The notes beneath the pieces were generated by a model, which saw nothing but the letters and a program-made list of their open reading frames with translations, had not been told where the DNA came from and did no database searches. This document shows, one piece after another, positions 1 through 9,268 of a stretch of DNA of 64,000 bases; positions within the stretch are counted from its first letter, which is position 1, and every line of letters starts with the position of its first letter. Source of the stretch: Thermoproteota archaeon (GTDB taxonomy: Archaea; Korarchaeota; JAOZGF01; JAOZFZ01); contig JAOZFT010000004.1 in NCBI GenBank assembly GCA_027492035.1, positions 473,249-537,248 on the forward strand, written 5' to 3'. A program made the position numbers and the translations under genes.

Positions 1-1056
1 ATATCTCCAACCTGAAGAACCTGTTACCCATCCATTTTCATGGGTCTCTTTAACCTTTTTAATGAGTTGTCTTGGAGGCATTTTCTTCGTTTCAATGTTT
101 TTTATGTATAATGTATCAGCTAATTCACGGGCTGGATGATCTTGAGGCTGGTAAAGAGCATCAAAACACCAGAAAGCAAGCTCCACTATAGGACCTATGG
201 CTTCGGTGAAACCCATATCAAACCAGATTTCTCTGATTTTATCTGCAATTGAAAGGGTTGGGTGCAATCTACCTACCGCTGTAGGTGCAACAGGTGCGTA
301 AACGTCGTACTTTTTCAGGGTGACTTCACGCCATTTACCAGTTTCTATAAGTCCAGGGGTTAGGTTTGAAACTGTTATTTTAAGAGGAATCTCATAATTA
401 AGTAATTCTTTACCGAAAGAAGTTAGCTCAGCCCTCTCCTCCACAACTTCCTTCGTCACTAAAAGATTTCTTCTCTTCAAGGTTTTAATTAGTTCTTCTT
501 CATTCTTTATGCCTAAAGGTAATTCAACCCATGTACCTTTCCTCCATAAGGTCTTAAGCACTGTTTCCTCAGGGAAAAACGGAAGAAATTCACTACCTCC
601 ATTCTTAAGCCTGACAAATGGTTCGTTGTTTCTCTTGACAATTTCTATCAGCCCTTTCCTTTTTAACCAACCTAATGACCTATTAAGTTCAACTGTGTTC
701 TGGTCCAGGAAGTTTTTCAGTTCATCTAAAGATGCTTCACCACCAATTTTCTTTAGGTGCTCCAGCAACTTCTTTTCAGGTAAGTGTGTTTCAGCATACT
801 TTATTCCTTCTCCTGTTAATTTAGCCTTCTTTATTCTTTCTTTGTGTAAGGTGATTATTCCATATTTTTGCAACCTAAGTAAACCTCTAACCACCGCAGA
901 TCTATCCATTTTCAATGTTTCAACTAATAAAGAAGTTGTTAAAGTATGTGGTTGTTGTTTAAAGGCTAAAAGAATTTTTTTATCTTGTAAGGAGAACTTC
1001 TCTCTAATTTCCTTTAAAACTTGTTTTAAATCAACCTCTAAATTATCCCTATACAA
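1..1056 (-). CDS. pheS: Phenylalanyl-tRNA synthetase alpha subunit, C-terminus cut by window start
   Basis: Reverse-strand reading gives ...FDALYQPQDHPARELADTLY...ENGWVTGSSGWRY, typical of archaeal PheS; TTG start at 1056 preceded by AGGAGGGC. Confidence 0.88.
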   Translation of the reverse strand, partial: MYRDNLEVDLKQVLKEIREKFSLQDKKILLAFKQQPHTLTTSLLVETLKMDRSAVVRGLLRLQKYGIITLHKERIKKAKLTGEGIKYAETHLPEKKLLEHLKKIGGEASLDELKNFLDQNTVELNRSLGWLKRKGLIEIVKRNNEPFVRLKNGGSEFLPFFPEETVLKTLWRKGTWVELPLGIKNEEELIKTLKRRNLLVTKEVVEERAELTSFGKELLNYEIPLKITVSNLTPGLIETGKWREVTLKKYDVYAPVAPTAVGRLHPTLSIADKIREIWFDMGFTEAIGPIVELAFWCFDALYQPQDHPARELADTLYIKNIETKKMPPRQLIKKVKETHENGWVTGSSGWRY

Positions 1057-1253
1057 AGAAAACAGCCCTCCTTAACTTAGGTTTCTGAAGAAAAATATTC
1101 TGGTGAAGAAAAGGTGTTCTTAACTGCTTGTCTTAAGTTCATGGTTCTTATCATGTTTAAGTAAATTGGCAGAGCATCACATCCACCGAAAAAGGAAGTA
1201 TAATGTCTCCTTTAAAACATTAAATTTAAGGAGGAAATGGTTAAGTGGAAGGA

Positions 1254-1262
1254 TATTTATAT
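1254..1262 (+). promoter_or_regulatory. Putative archaeal TATA box upstream of pfkB
   Basis: TATTTATAT about 35 nt upstream of GTG at 1297. Confidence 0.4.
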
Positions 1263-1296
1263 CTTTAGGTTTTTCTAAGAAAAAGGGCGATCTGTT

Positions 1297-2226
1297 GTGA
1301 AAAAAATAGACTTGATTTCGGTAGGGAACTTAAACGTCGATATTACCTTGAAAGTTGATAAGTTCCCTGAACCTGACCAAGAAATAGAAATTAATTCTTC
1401 TTTAATTTCTCCTGGGGGATCGGCTTCAAACACCGCTGTTGCTGCATCAAGGTTAGGGTTGTCGGTTGGTTTCATAGGGAAAGTGGGAGACGATTTGATG
1501 GGTATCATGGCGTTGGAGGACTTAAAAAGAGAAAGAATAGATATTAGTCAAGTTAAAAAATTGAAGGGTATAGCTACAGGTTTAGTGGTTGTTTTTGTTT
1601 TTCCAGATGGACAGAGGGCCATGATTGCAAATCATGGTGCTAACTTACATATGGAGAAAAATGACCTAGAAAGTGAGTTTATAAAAGTAAGTGAGGCAGT
1701 TCATGTTGGAGGAGGGAAAATTGAAGTTGCTGAGGAAGCTTTGAAAATAGCTAAGGAACAGGGTAAGTTAACTTCCTTTGACCCAGGTTCAGTTCTTTCC
1801 TCTCTAGGTTTAGAAAAACTAAAGAAAATTTTGGAGAATGCAGACTTGGTTTTCCTAAACAGGAAAGAGTTACGAGCCATAACAGGCTTTGGAGATGAAA
1901 GGGGTTTAAAGAAAATTTTAGAAGCTGATGTGAAGCTAGTTATTTTAAAAATTGGTGAAGGTGGGTCCTTAGTTTTTAGTGAAGAAGGGAAAGTTGAAGC
2001 TAAGGCCTTCAGCGTCCCAGTTGTAGATACAACTGGAGCTGGAGACGCTTTCAATGCAGGTTTCTTAGCTTCATTTATAAAGGAAAGGGATGTTTTTAAA
2101 GCGTGCGTAGTTGGTAACGCTGTGGCCGCTTTAAAAATAACTGAAGTAGGAGCAAGATCCGGTTTACCTACTAAAAACGAACTTAACGAGTTTTTAAATA
2201 GTAAAGGATTTAAGTTCAACCTTTAA
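1297..2226 (+). CDS. PfkB/ribokinase-family carbohydrate kinase
   Basis: N-terminal GNLNVDITLKVD, GGSASNTAVAASRLG, C-terminal DTTGAGDAFNAGF signature; GTG start. Confidence 0.9.
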   Translation: MKKIDLISVGNLNVDITLKVDKFPEPDQEIEINSSLISPGGSASNTAVAASRLGLSVGFIGKVGDDLMGIMALEDLKRERIDISQVKKLKGIATGLVVVFVFPDGQRAMIANHGANLHMEKNDLESEFIKVSEAVHVGGGKIEVAEEALKIAKEQGKLTSFDPGSVLSSLGLEKLKKILENADLVFLNRKELRAITGFGDERGLKKILEADVKLVILKIGEGGSLVFSEEGKVEAKAFSVPVVDTTGAGDAFNAGFLASFIKERDVFKACVVGNAVAALKITEVGARSGLPTKNELNEFLNSKGFKFNL

Positions 2227-3996
2227 TTTATTAATTGCTTCTTCAATCTCTGTTTGCTGCTCTCTAAGTAACGTTTCTTTGTTTATCAAGAAGTAGAAAG
2301 GAATCTCATCTACTTTTTTGAAAGCAAACTCTGCAGTATAGTGTGTTTCCAGAAGAATAGAGTCTAGGTATGTTAGCCCTATTTCAGCCTCTCCACTCCT
2401 TACTGCTTGGTAAACAAAATGCTCATTTTTTAAAAAAATTTTCTTCGAGGTCTTAAAATCCTCCAAGAAACCAACTGGTAATGTGATTGAGGAAGGTAAG
2501 GCGATTACTTTACCCTTTCTTGAAAGTAAAGCAATGGACTCTTCTTTGAAAGTGAAAAGCACAATTTTCCTGTTAAATTTTCCCAAAACCTTTATTTCAG
2601 GACTTGTAGGTTTCTCCTTTGAGAAGGCGATGTGGCATTCATTTCGAAGTAATGAATCTTTTGCGAAGAAACTTGAACCATAAATTTTCCTTAAATTAAA
2701 GGGGGCTAGTTCAGCCAGTTTTTCAGTAAATAAACTTTTCTCACCTATCAATGTAATTTTTTCCCCTTCAAACCAAGGAAAAAGATTAACCTCAACTTTT
2801 TCTCCTCTATACAGTTGCTGGACTTCTCTTTTAACAAAAACATATCCATCAGCAAGAGAAAAAAGAGTTAAGTGGCCTGATATCCTCGACACCGGACACG
2901 CATAGGAACTATTCTTAAATTTAACAAGGTAAACATATAATATTTCATCCCTCTCAGGCCTCCTAAAAATTTTTCTTGAGAGCACAGCTGATTCTTTTCT
3001 TGTTTTTATTCTTTTACCTGAAAGTTTAGAAATGAAGGGAGCTGCTAACAAACTGTAAATTGTGAAGGAAGAGGTTGGTTGCCCAGGTAACCCCAAAATT
3101 AATTTGTTTTCTTTTACAGCTACAATTGTGGGTTTACCTGGCTTAGAAGAAAGACCATGGATAAGTAATTCAGGTTTTATGAAAGATTCTACAGCCTTTA
3201 AAGTTACATCCCCTTCCCCTTTAGAGGAGCCTCCAATAACAAGGATCATGTCGCTACTGCCCCATATGTCGAGAAGGGTTTCGCCTAAAAAGTTTTCATT
3301 ATCTTCCCTAACTGAGAAATACTTAACTTCTCCTCCTAAACTCTCTACTAACGCTCCTAAGGTGTAAGAGTTTATATTGTATACTTTCCCTTCCGACAGC
3401 GGTTCCCCAGGTTCCAAAATTTCAGGTCCTGTCGACACAATGGCAACTCTTGGCTTCTTATAAACTTTCACTATTTTCCTTCCTATAGAAGCCAATAAAC
3501 CTACCTCCACAGGCCCTATTTCAACTCCTTCACGTAAAACAAGTTCACCCTCACTTATATCTGAACCAGCTTTCAAAATATTCTCTCCAGGATAAGTTGG
3601 GCGGAAAACACTGACTTCAGAGTCCTTAACTGAAGTGTACTCTACCATTACTACGGAATCAGATCCTCTTGGTATCATTGACCCTGTTGCGACGTAAACA
3701 CAAGTCTTAGGTTTCAAAGAGAAGAGGCATTTCTCACCTACATTTACTTTACCTACCAACAACAACTTAACAGGGCTCTCTTCTTCAGCATTCAATGTAT
3801 CTAAAGAACGTACAGCGTACCCGTCAACCGTAGATCTATTGAAGGGTGGAACGTCGAAGGGAGAATAAATTTTTTCTGCTAACACTCTCCCAAAGGATTT
3901 CTCTAGGTTAATTTCTTCAACTTTCTTCTCCGCTGTAAGCTTGTTCCTTATTATTTTCTTGCATTCGTCAATGGTTAAGAGCGAGAGAAACTTCAA
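2194..3996 (-). CDS. moeA: MoeA-type molybdopterin molybdotransferase fused to C-terminal PBP-like/LysR-substrate-like domain
   Basis: MoeA motifs PFNRSTVDGYAVRS, GLPGQPTSS; about 200 extra C-terminal residues typical of the archaeal MoeA-PBP_like fusion. Confidence 0.87.
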   Translation of the reverse strand: MKFLSLLTIDECKKIIRNKLTAEKKVEEINLEKSFGRVLAEKIYSPFDVPPFNRSTVDGYAVRSLDTLNAEEESPVKLLLVGKVNVGEKCLFSLKPKTCVYVATGSMIPRGSDSVVMVEYTSVKDSEVSVFRPTYPGENILKAGSDISEGELVLREGVEIGPVEVGLLASIGRKIVKVYKKPRVAIVSTGPEILEPGEPLSEGKVYNINSYTLGALVESLGGEVKYFSVREDNENFLGETLLDIWGSSDMILVIGGSSKGEGDVTLKAVESFIKPELLIHGLSSKPGKPTIVAVKENKLILGLPGQPTSSFTIYSLLAAPFISKLSGKRIKTRKESAVLSRKIFRRPERDEILYVYLVKFKNSSYACPVSRISGHLTLFSLADGYVFVKREVQQLYRGEKVEVNLFPWFEGEKITLIGEKSLFTEKLAELAPFNLRKIYGSSFFAKDSLLRNECHIAFSKEKPTSPEIKVLGKFNRKIVLFTFKEESIALLSRKGKVIALPSSITLPVGFLEDFKTSKKIFLKNEHFVYQAVRSGEAEIGLTYLDSILLETHYTAEFAFKKVDEIPFYFLINKETLLREQQTEIEEAINKLKVELKSFTI

Positions 3997-4015
3997 AAAC
4001 TCATCACCTAAAGTC

Positions 4016-4684
4016 TTAATCTACAAATTGAAGTTCTCCTCTGTGCTTAGAGAAATTGAGTAGGAAATTGTTAAATTTAAAAATGGGTACGATAGAAACT
4101 CCGGAATACTTCTTTAAAACTTGCTCGAATGAAGTAACAAACACAGGAAACACATTCACAGGTTTCGGGTTATCTTTCTCAAGGTAATTTTTTAACTGTT
4201 CCACTTTAAAATGGAAATTTGAAACTCCTTTCTTAACTGAACTAAGCCTGCTTTTCCTCCACACGCTCCAATGTTTACATTCTATAGCAAGAAAAACGTT
4301 TCTTCTTTTTCCTAGTACATCTATTTCATATTTTCTGTGGTTCCATTTAAAAAGGAAATGTTTCCTTGTTTCAAATGAAAACTTCTCCAAACCTGCAGCT
4401 ACAATTTCTTCAAATTCTTTCCAAGTGAGGGAAAAAACAACATCCTCCTTTCTCTCACTTAAAGAGAAAAGTAGAACAGCTAATTTACTTCTTGAAAGAA
4501 ATAAACTTTTTCCTTTATCTCTTAAAAATTTACTTTTTACTATTGATAACTCAAGTAATTTCTCAATAGTTTCATTTCCTACAGCTTTTAGCAAATCATG
4601 GTTCAACGGTTGGTTAGGTATCGAGAACTTTAAAAGTTTAAAACAGCCATCTAGGAAACGTTGGCGATTGAAACTAATACTCAT
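4016..4684 (-). CDS. Predicted PD-(D/E)XK (Mrr/Holliday-resolvase-like) endonuclease domain protein
   Basis: EIDVLGKRRNVFLAIECKHW matches ID...(E/D)xK nuclease core. Confidence 0.6.
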   Translation of the reverse strand: MSISFNRQRFLDGCFKLLKFSIPNQPLNHDLLKAVGNETIEKLLELSIVKSKFLRDKGKSLFLSRSKLAVLLFSLSERKEDVVFSLTWKEFEEIVAAGLEKFSFETRKHFLFKWNHRKYEIDVLGKRRNVFLAIECKHWSVWRKSRLSSVKKGVSNFHFKVEQLKNYLEKDNPKPVNVFPVFVTSFEQVLKKYSGVSIVPIFKFNNFLLNFSKHRGELQFVD

Positions 4685-4784
4685 TTAACTTGAACCTCTT
4701 TTAAAAGAAAGAAACTTCCCCAAAAAAAGTTAATATTAAAGTGGGTGTATAGCAATAAAAAATTAGCTTTACATGGGAAGGTAG

Positions 4785-5792
4785 GTGGAGAATGTGGATC
4801 TTAGTTTTCTTCGGAGTCTTCAGTTTTCACGTATACTAGTAACTGGTGGAGCAGGTTTTATAGGCAGTCATTTAGTGGAGGAATTGGTTAGACAAGGGTT
4901 TCATGTAAGAGCCGTAGATAATTTATCCACGGGTAAAATTCGAAATTTAAAGAAGGTTTTGGGAAGCAGTAACTTTGAATTTTTAAAAGGAGACTTAACG
5001 GATTTAAGAGAAGCTGAACAGGCTTTAAAAAACATTGACATGGTTTTTCATTTAGCTGCTGAGCCCTCAGTTTTAGAAAGCTACCATGAACGCGCGAAAC
5101 ACTTCAAAAATAACTTTTTCTCAACATTTAATGTGTTAGAAGCTGCTAAACAAAATAGAACAGTTAAATGGATAATTTTCTCATCCTCTTCTACAGTATA
5201 TGGGGAAGCAGGGGTTCTGCCTACTCCGGAAAATTACGGCCCTTTACTTCCAATTTCTATTTATGGAGCCTCTAAATTGTCATGTGAAGCTTTGCTCTCA
5301 ACCTATAGCCATTACTTCGGTTTTAAAGTCACAATTTTCAGGTTAGCTAATATAATTGGGTCTAGATTGACACATGGAGTAATACTTGATTTCATAAATA
5401 AGTTAAGTATAGATAAGAAAAAATTGGAGATATTGGGGAATGGGAGACAAGAGAAGTCTTATTTATACATCAAAGATGCAATTGAAGGTTTTTTTTACGG
5501 CATAAGAAGTCAAGAAAGCAAAGAGACTAGTTTAGAAGTGTTTAATCTTGGTTCAAGTGACAGAATCACTGTAAATGAAATAGCTGAAATAGTAGTTAAG
5601 GAAATGGGACTAGAGAATGTGAGGTTCATTTATAGAGATGATGTGGGTGATGGGAGAGGGTGGCTCGGTGACGTGAGGAAAATGCATATTTCAATAATGA
5701 AGCTGCTGAAAACAGGTTGGAAGCCTAAACATACAAGTAGAGAAGCTGTTGAACACACAGTAAGGGAAATTTTGGAAGAAATTCAGAAATAA
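4785..5792 (+). CDS. NAD-dependent epimerase/dehydratase (UDP-glucose 4-epimerase-like, extended SDR)
   Basis: VTGGAGFIGSHLVEELV, YGASKL active-site motif. Confidence 0.92.
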   Translation: MENVDLSFLRSLQFSRILVTGGAGFIGSHLVEELVRQGFHVRAVDNLSTGKIRNLKKVLGSSNFEFLKGDLTDLREAEQALKNIDMVFHLAAEPSVLESYHERAKHFKNNFFSTFNVLEAAKQNRTVKWIIFSSSSTVYGEAGVLPTPENYGPLLPISIYGASKLSCEALLSTYSHYFGFKVTIFRLANIIGSRLTHGVILDFINKLSIDKKKLEILGNGRQEKSYLYIKDAIEGFFYGIRSQESKETSLEVFNLGSSDRITVNEIAEIVVKEMGLENVRFIYRDDVGDGRGWLGDVRKMHISIMKLLKTGWKPKHTSREAVEHTVREILEEIQK

Positions 5793-7715
5793 TTACTTTC
5801 TTCTATTTTTCTTCAGAACTTTGTTAACTTCCTGCTCAACCAGTCGGTAAACTGTTTCACCAGGCACTTTTCCCCTAAATTCCTGCATTACTATACCCAT
5901 TATTTTATTTATGCTTTTTTCTTTGAAGGAAAGAATTAAATCCTTCTTTTCACTCACCGTTTTCTCCACCGCCTTTTTAACATCTTCTTCTGAAACTTTT
6001 TTCAAGTTAAGTTGTTTAACAGCTTCTTCAGTTGTTAATTTGGGTGTTTCAGCTATTTTTTGCAGGATTAAGGGGATAGCTTCTTTACTTATTTTCCCTT
6101 TCTTGAAAAGGGATAATGTTTCAATTATTTCCTTTTTTTTCAAGTTTTTAATGGGGATTCCTTCTCTTTTCAGCGATTTCAAAGTGTTTAAAATCGTGAA
6201 AGCAACTGTTTTAGGTTCTGCACCTGAATACTCTACTGCTTCCCTAAACAATTCATCCTTATCCTCGATAAGCAGTTGTTTTGCTGTTTCTTCTCTTATT
6301 GAGTACCTTCTAGACAATTCTTTAACTAGTTCATCGGGTGAGGAAGGTATCTTTCTCCTTATTTCATTAATGTATTCCTCCCTTAATTTAATTGGAGATA
6401 TATCTGTCTCAGGGTACATTCTTGAGGGACCTGGTAGTGGTCTTAAGTATTCTGTAGTCCCATCTTCTAAAGGCTTTCTTGTTTCAGAGGGTACTCCTAT
6501 AAGGGCTTGTTTAGCCCGGTCAACAACTGCCTCCAAGGCTTTTTTAGCTTTTTTTAAGTCATCCACCACTAACACTGCAGCATCTTTCTCTCGGCAATTT
6601 AATTGTTTTAATAATCCCTCTGTTTCCTCCACCGAGATACCATAACTTGGTAACTCGTCACTGTGGAAAATTCCCCCAACTCCAGCTATCTTTTTTGCAT
6701 AAGTGGAAAGTTCGTAACCGAATGTTTTTCCTTCTTGAATTTCTAAACTGAGTAAATTTCTGAATTTAGGAAGTTTCACCGCTAAAGCTACTCCCCCCCT
6801 TCTTATTTGGTTCCTTACTATTTTGGAGGCTGTGTTCTTAAAGATGTTTGTTACCTCTATATAATTCATGGAAATTTCCTCCATGGTTAAGCCCCTCTTT
6901 CTTAATTCTTTCCGGATTTTGATAAGTCCTAGTTGCCTTCTTACTTCATTTTTCAGTATTTTAGGTATCAGTTCAAGCCTTTGAACTCCCTTTATTTCCT
7001 GTCTTGCCCCCTCCTTTATGCTCACGTTTATGTCTTGCCTTATACTCCCTAATCCCCTTTGAACCTTATGTGTTGCTCTGAAAATTAATCCCACCTTTTG
7101 AGCCACTTCTTTGGCATGTTCAGGGGTTTTTATGTCTGCGGCTGTAGCTACCTCAACTAAAGGTATACCTAACCTATCTAACCTATATTCTGCTTTAGTG
7201 GGGGATGAGGAAATTATGAATGCAGATTCTTCCTCTAAAGTTAATGTTTCCAGTTTTACATTTCCCTGTTCTGTATTAATTTTAGACCTTTCTGTACCTA
7301 GAGCTATTAATGCTGTCCTTTGGAACCCTGTTGTATTGCTTCCGTCAATAACTGTTTTTCTCATTACATGTATTTCATCTACAGGTTCCATTTGAAGCAT
7401 CAAAGAAATCATTAAAGCTATTTCTAATGCTTCCTTGTTAAGCTCATACGGGGGGCATTCATCAGCTTCCACTTCACAATTAACATCTGAATAAACATGG
7501 TAAATGAATTCCCTGTTCCTTACCTTTTCGAATTCAGCGGCAGGGTCTATTTCCCCCAGTTCACTCTTGGTAAGTGTCAACTTTCTCAGGAGCTTTATTT
7601 CAGCTTCGCGTGTTTGTAACTTTGAAGGACAATTACAGAAAAGTTTAGAAGTGTTAAGTCTCTGATGCCACTCTAAGCCAACCTTTAAACCAATTTTTTC
7701 ATAATCTATTTGCAT
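5793..7715 (-). CDS. gatE: Glutamyl-tRNA(Gln) amidotransferase subunit E
   Basis: KVGLEWHQRLNTSKLFCNCPS, RTALIALG, GatB/YqeY-like C-terminus; adjacent to gatD. Confidence 0.95.
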   Translation of the reverse strand: MQIDYEKIGLKVGLEWHQRLNTSKLFCNCPSKLQTREAEIKLLRKLTLTKSELGEIDPAAEFEKVRNREFIYHVYSDVNCEVEADECPPYELNKEALEIALMISLMLQMEPVDEIHVMRKTVIDGSNTTGFQRTALIALGTERSKINTEQGNVKLETLTLEEESAFIISSSPTKAEYRLDRLGIPLVEVATAADIKTPEHAKEVAQKVGLIFRATHKVQRGLGSIRQDINVSIKEGARQEIKGVQRLELIPKILKNEVRRQLGLIKIRKELRKRGLTMEEISMNYIEVTNIFKNTASKIVRNQIRRGGVALAVKLPKFRNLLSLEIQEGKTFGYELSTYAKKIAGVGGIFHSDELPSYGISVEETEGLLKQLNCREKDAAVLVVDDLKKAKKALEAVVDRAKQALIGVPSETRKPLEDGTTEYLRPLPGPSRMYPETDISPIKLREEYINEIRRKIPSSPDELVKELSRRYSIREETAKQLLIEDKDELFREAVEYSGAEPKTVAFTILNTLKSLKREGIPIKNLKKKEIIETLSLFKKGKISKEAIPLILQKIAETPKLTTEEAVKQLNLKKVSEEDVKKAVEKTVSEKKDLILSFKEKSINKIMGIVMQEFRGKVPGETVYRLVEQEVNKVLKKNRRK

Positions 7716-7751
7716 CTCTCCATTTTCCCTCTATTTCGCCATTTTATGTAT

Positions 7752-9089
7752 TTATTTGTTGGTTGGAGGGAAATAGCTTAGGGATAAGTGGGAATTTATT
7801 TCTCCTGCAACATTCTTTAAAAGATAGCTCTTAACCTCCTCTATGTTTTGGAAGCGACCTAATCCAATCATTAACTTAACAAGGGCAACTTCTGGCAACA
7901 TGTCTTCCCCAGGTATAACTCCCAACTTAAGCAGTTCTCTCCCCCTTCGGTAAACCCTTAAGTTCACTCTGCCATAAAGGCATTGGGAAGTTAGAACCAC
8001 CACAGTTTTTTCATCTATTGCTCTCTTTATAGGTTGCAGTAGCTGTTTAGGTACATGCCCTAAACCTGTTCCAGCTATGACTAATCCCCTATAGTTTTTG
8101 TCCAGGTAGAAATCTATTATTTCAGGGTTTATCCCTGGATGTGCCTGGATTAAACCCACTTTTGTTTCGACTCTAGTATCAGCTTGAGTTTCTTTTTGAG
8201 ACGCTTGCCGGTAGTTTGTTAAGAAAACCAATTTTTCCTGGTTTACTAGCCCCAAAATAGATGAATTAACAGGTAAGAATGCATCTCTTCTTGAAGTATG
8301 CATCTTTCTTACTTTTGTACCTCTATGAATGACGCAGAAGTTATCTGAAGGGGTTTGATGCATCACCACCACTACTTCCCCTAACTTGTGGTAAGAAGCA
8401 ACTCTTACGGATGAGAGGAAGTTTAAGTATGCATCTGTCGATCCTCTATCTGAGGACCTCTGCGCACCTGTTAAAACCACAGGGCCGCTTAATGTTTCCA
8501 GCATGAAACTTAAAGCGGCTGCAGTGTAATGAAGGGTGTCTGTCCCATGTGTCACTACCACCCCTTTAACTCCGGAATTTAATTCTTGAGATACCGTTTC
8601 AGCTATTTTAACCCATAAATGGGGGTCCATATCTTCACTCAGTATGTTAAATAGAAGTTTAGTTCTTATTTTAGCTATTCCCTTAACTTCAGGATACTTA
8701 AGGAGTAAATCTTTAGCAGTGAATTGGGGATAAACTGCTCCAGTGCTGTAATCAACTCTTGAGGCTATTGTGCCTCCTGTACCGATCACAGTCACTTCTG
8801 CATTTTCTATGTATTCCTCTCGATATTTTTTGATTTTTTCAACGGTTCTTTTAATTCCTTGCTTCTTCAAAACCTTGATTTTCTTAATTTTTTGAAGTCT
8901 AACACCTAAATTGTAGCCATTACTCAGTTTAATCACAACGTGATTATCATCTTCAAGCTCAGGTCGAGGAATCAGTATCCCTTCAAGGGTTTGTGTAGAA
9001 GTAATTATTTCAATTAAATCAAAATCTTCAATGTTGTTTTGCTTCAGTAATTTCCTAGCTCTTCCATGATAGTGAAGAGTCATTCCCAA
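7752..9089 (-). CDS. gatD: Glutamyl-tRNA(Gln) amidotransferase subunit D (asparaginase-like)
   Basis: VIGTGGTIASRVDYSTGAVYP, VVTHGTDTLHYTAAALSF, QRSSDRGSTDA. Confidence 0.95.
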   Translation of the reverse strand: MGMTLHYHGRARKLLKQNNIEDFDLIEIITSTQTLEGILIPRPELEDDNHVVIKLSNGYNLGVRLQKIKKIKVLKKQGIKRTVEKIKKYREEYIENAEVTVIGTGGTIASRVDYSTGAVYPQFTAKDLLLKYPEVKGIAKIRTKLLFNILSEDMDPHLWVKIAETVSQELNSGVKGVVVTHGTDTLHYTAAALSFMLETLSGPVVLTGAQRSSDRGSTDAYLNFLSSVRVASYHKLGEVVVVMHQTPSDNFCVIHRGTKVRKMHTSRRDAFLPVNSSILGLVNQEKLVFLTNYRQASQKETQADTRVETKVGLIQAHPGINPEIIDFYLDKNYRGLVIAGTGLGHVPKQLLQPIKRAIDEKTVVVLTSQCLYGRVNLRVYRRGRELLKLGVIPGEDMLPEVALVKLMIGLGRFQNIEEVKSYLLKNVAGEINSHLSLSYFPPTNK

Positions 9090-9242
9090 AACCTTTTTTG
9101 AAGGGCAATACTTAACTAAAAAATAATAATCTTTTCTTTTTTTTAAGCTTGAAACAGCTTTTTTAAAGCAAAATTAACGTTAAAATTTAATTTTCCCTCC
9201 CTGTCTATGTAAGGAACGTGGAGAAGAATTTTTAAACTTATG

Positions 9243-9254
9243 TTTTTATATTTT
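9243..9254 (+). promoter_or_regulatory. Putative TATA box upstream of 9269 gene
   Basis: TTTTTATATTTT ending about 15 nt before ATG, consistent with a leaderless or near-leaderless transcript. Confidence 0.4.
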
Positions 9255-9268
9255 GTTCATGATTAAAA

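Noticed and set aside
509-1075. 188-aa plus-strand ORF
   Set aside because: Antisense to pheS, whose minus-strand reading gives clear PheS motifs
1701-2219. 172-aa minus-strand ORF
   Set aside because: Antisense to the convincing PfkB kinase
5911-6645. 244-aa plus-strand ORF
   Set aside because: Antisense shadow of gatE; low-complexity Ser/Phe/Leu-rich translation
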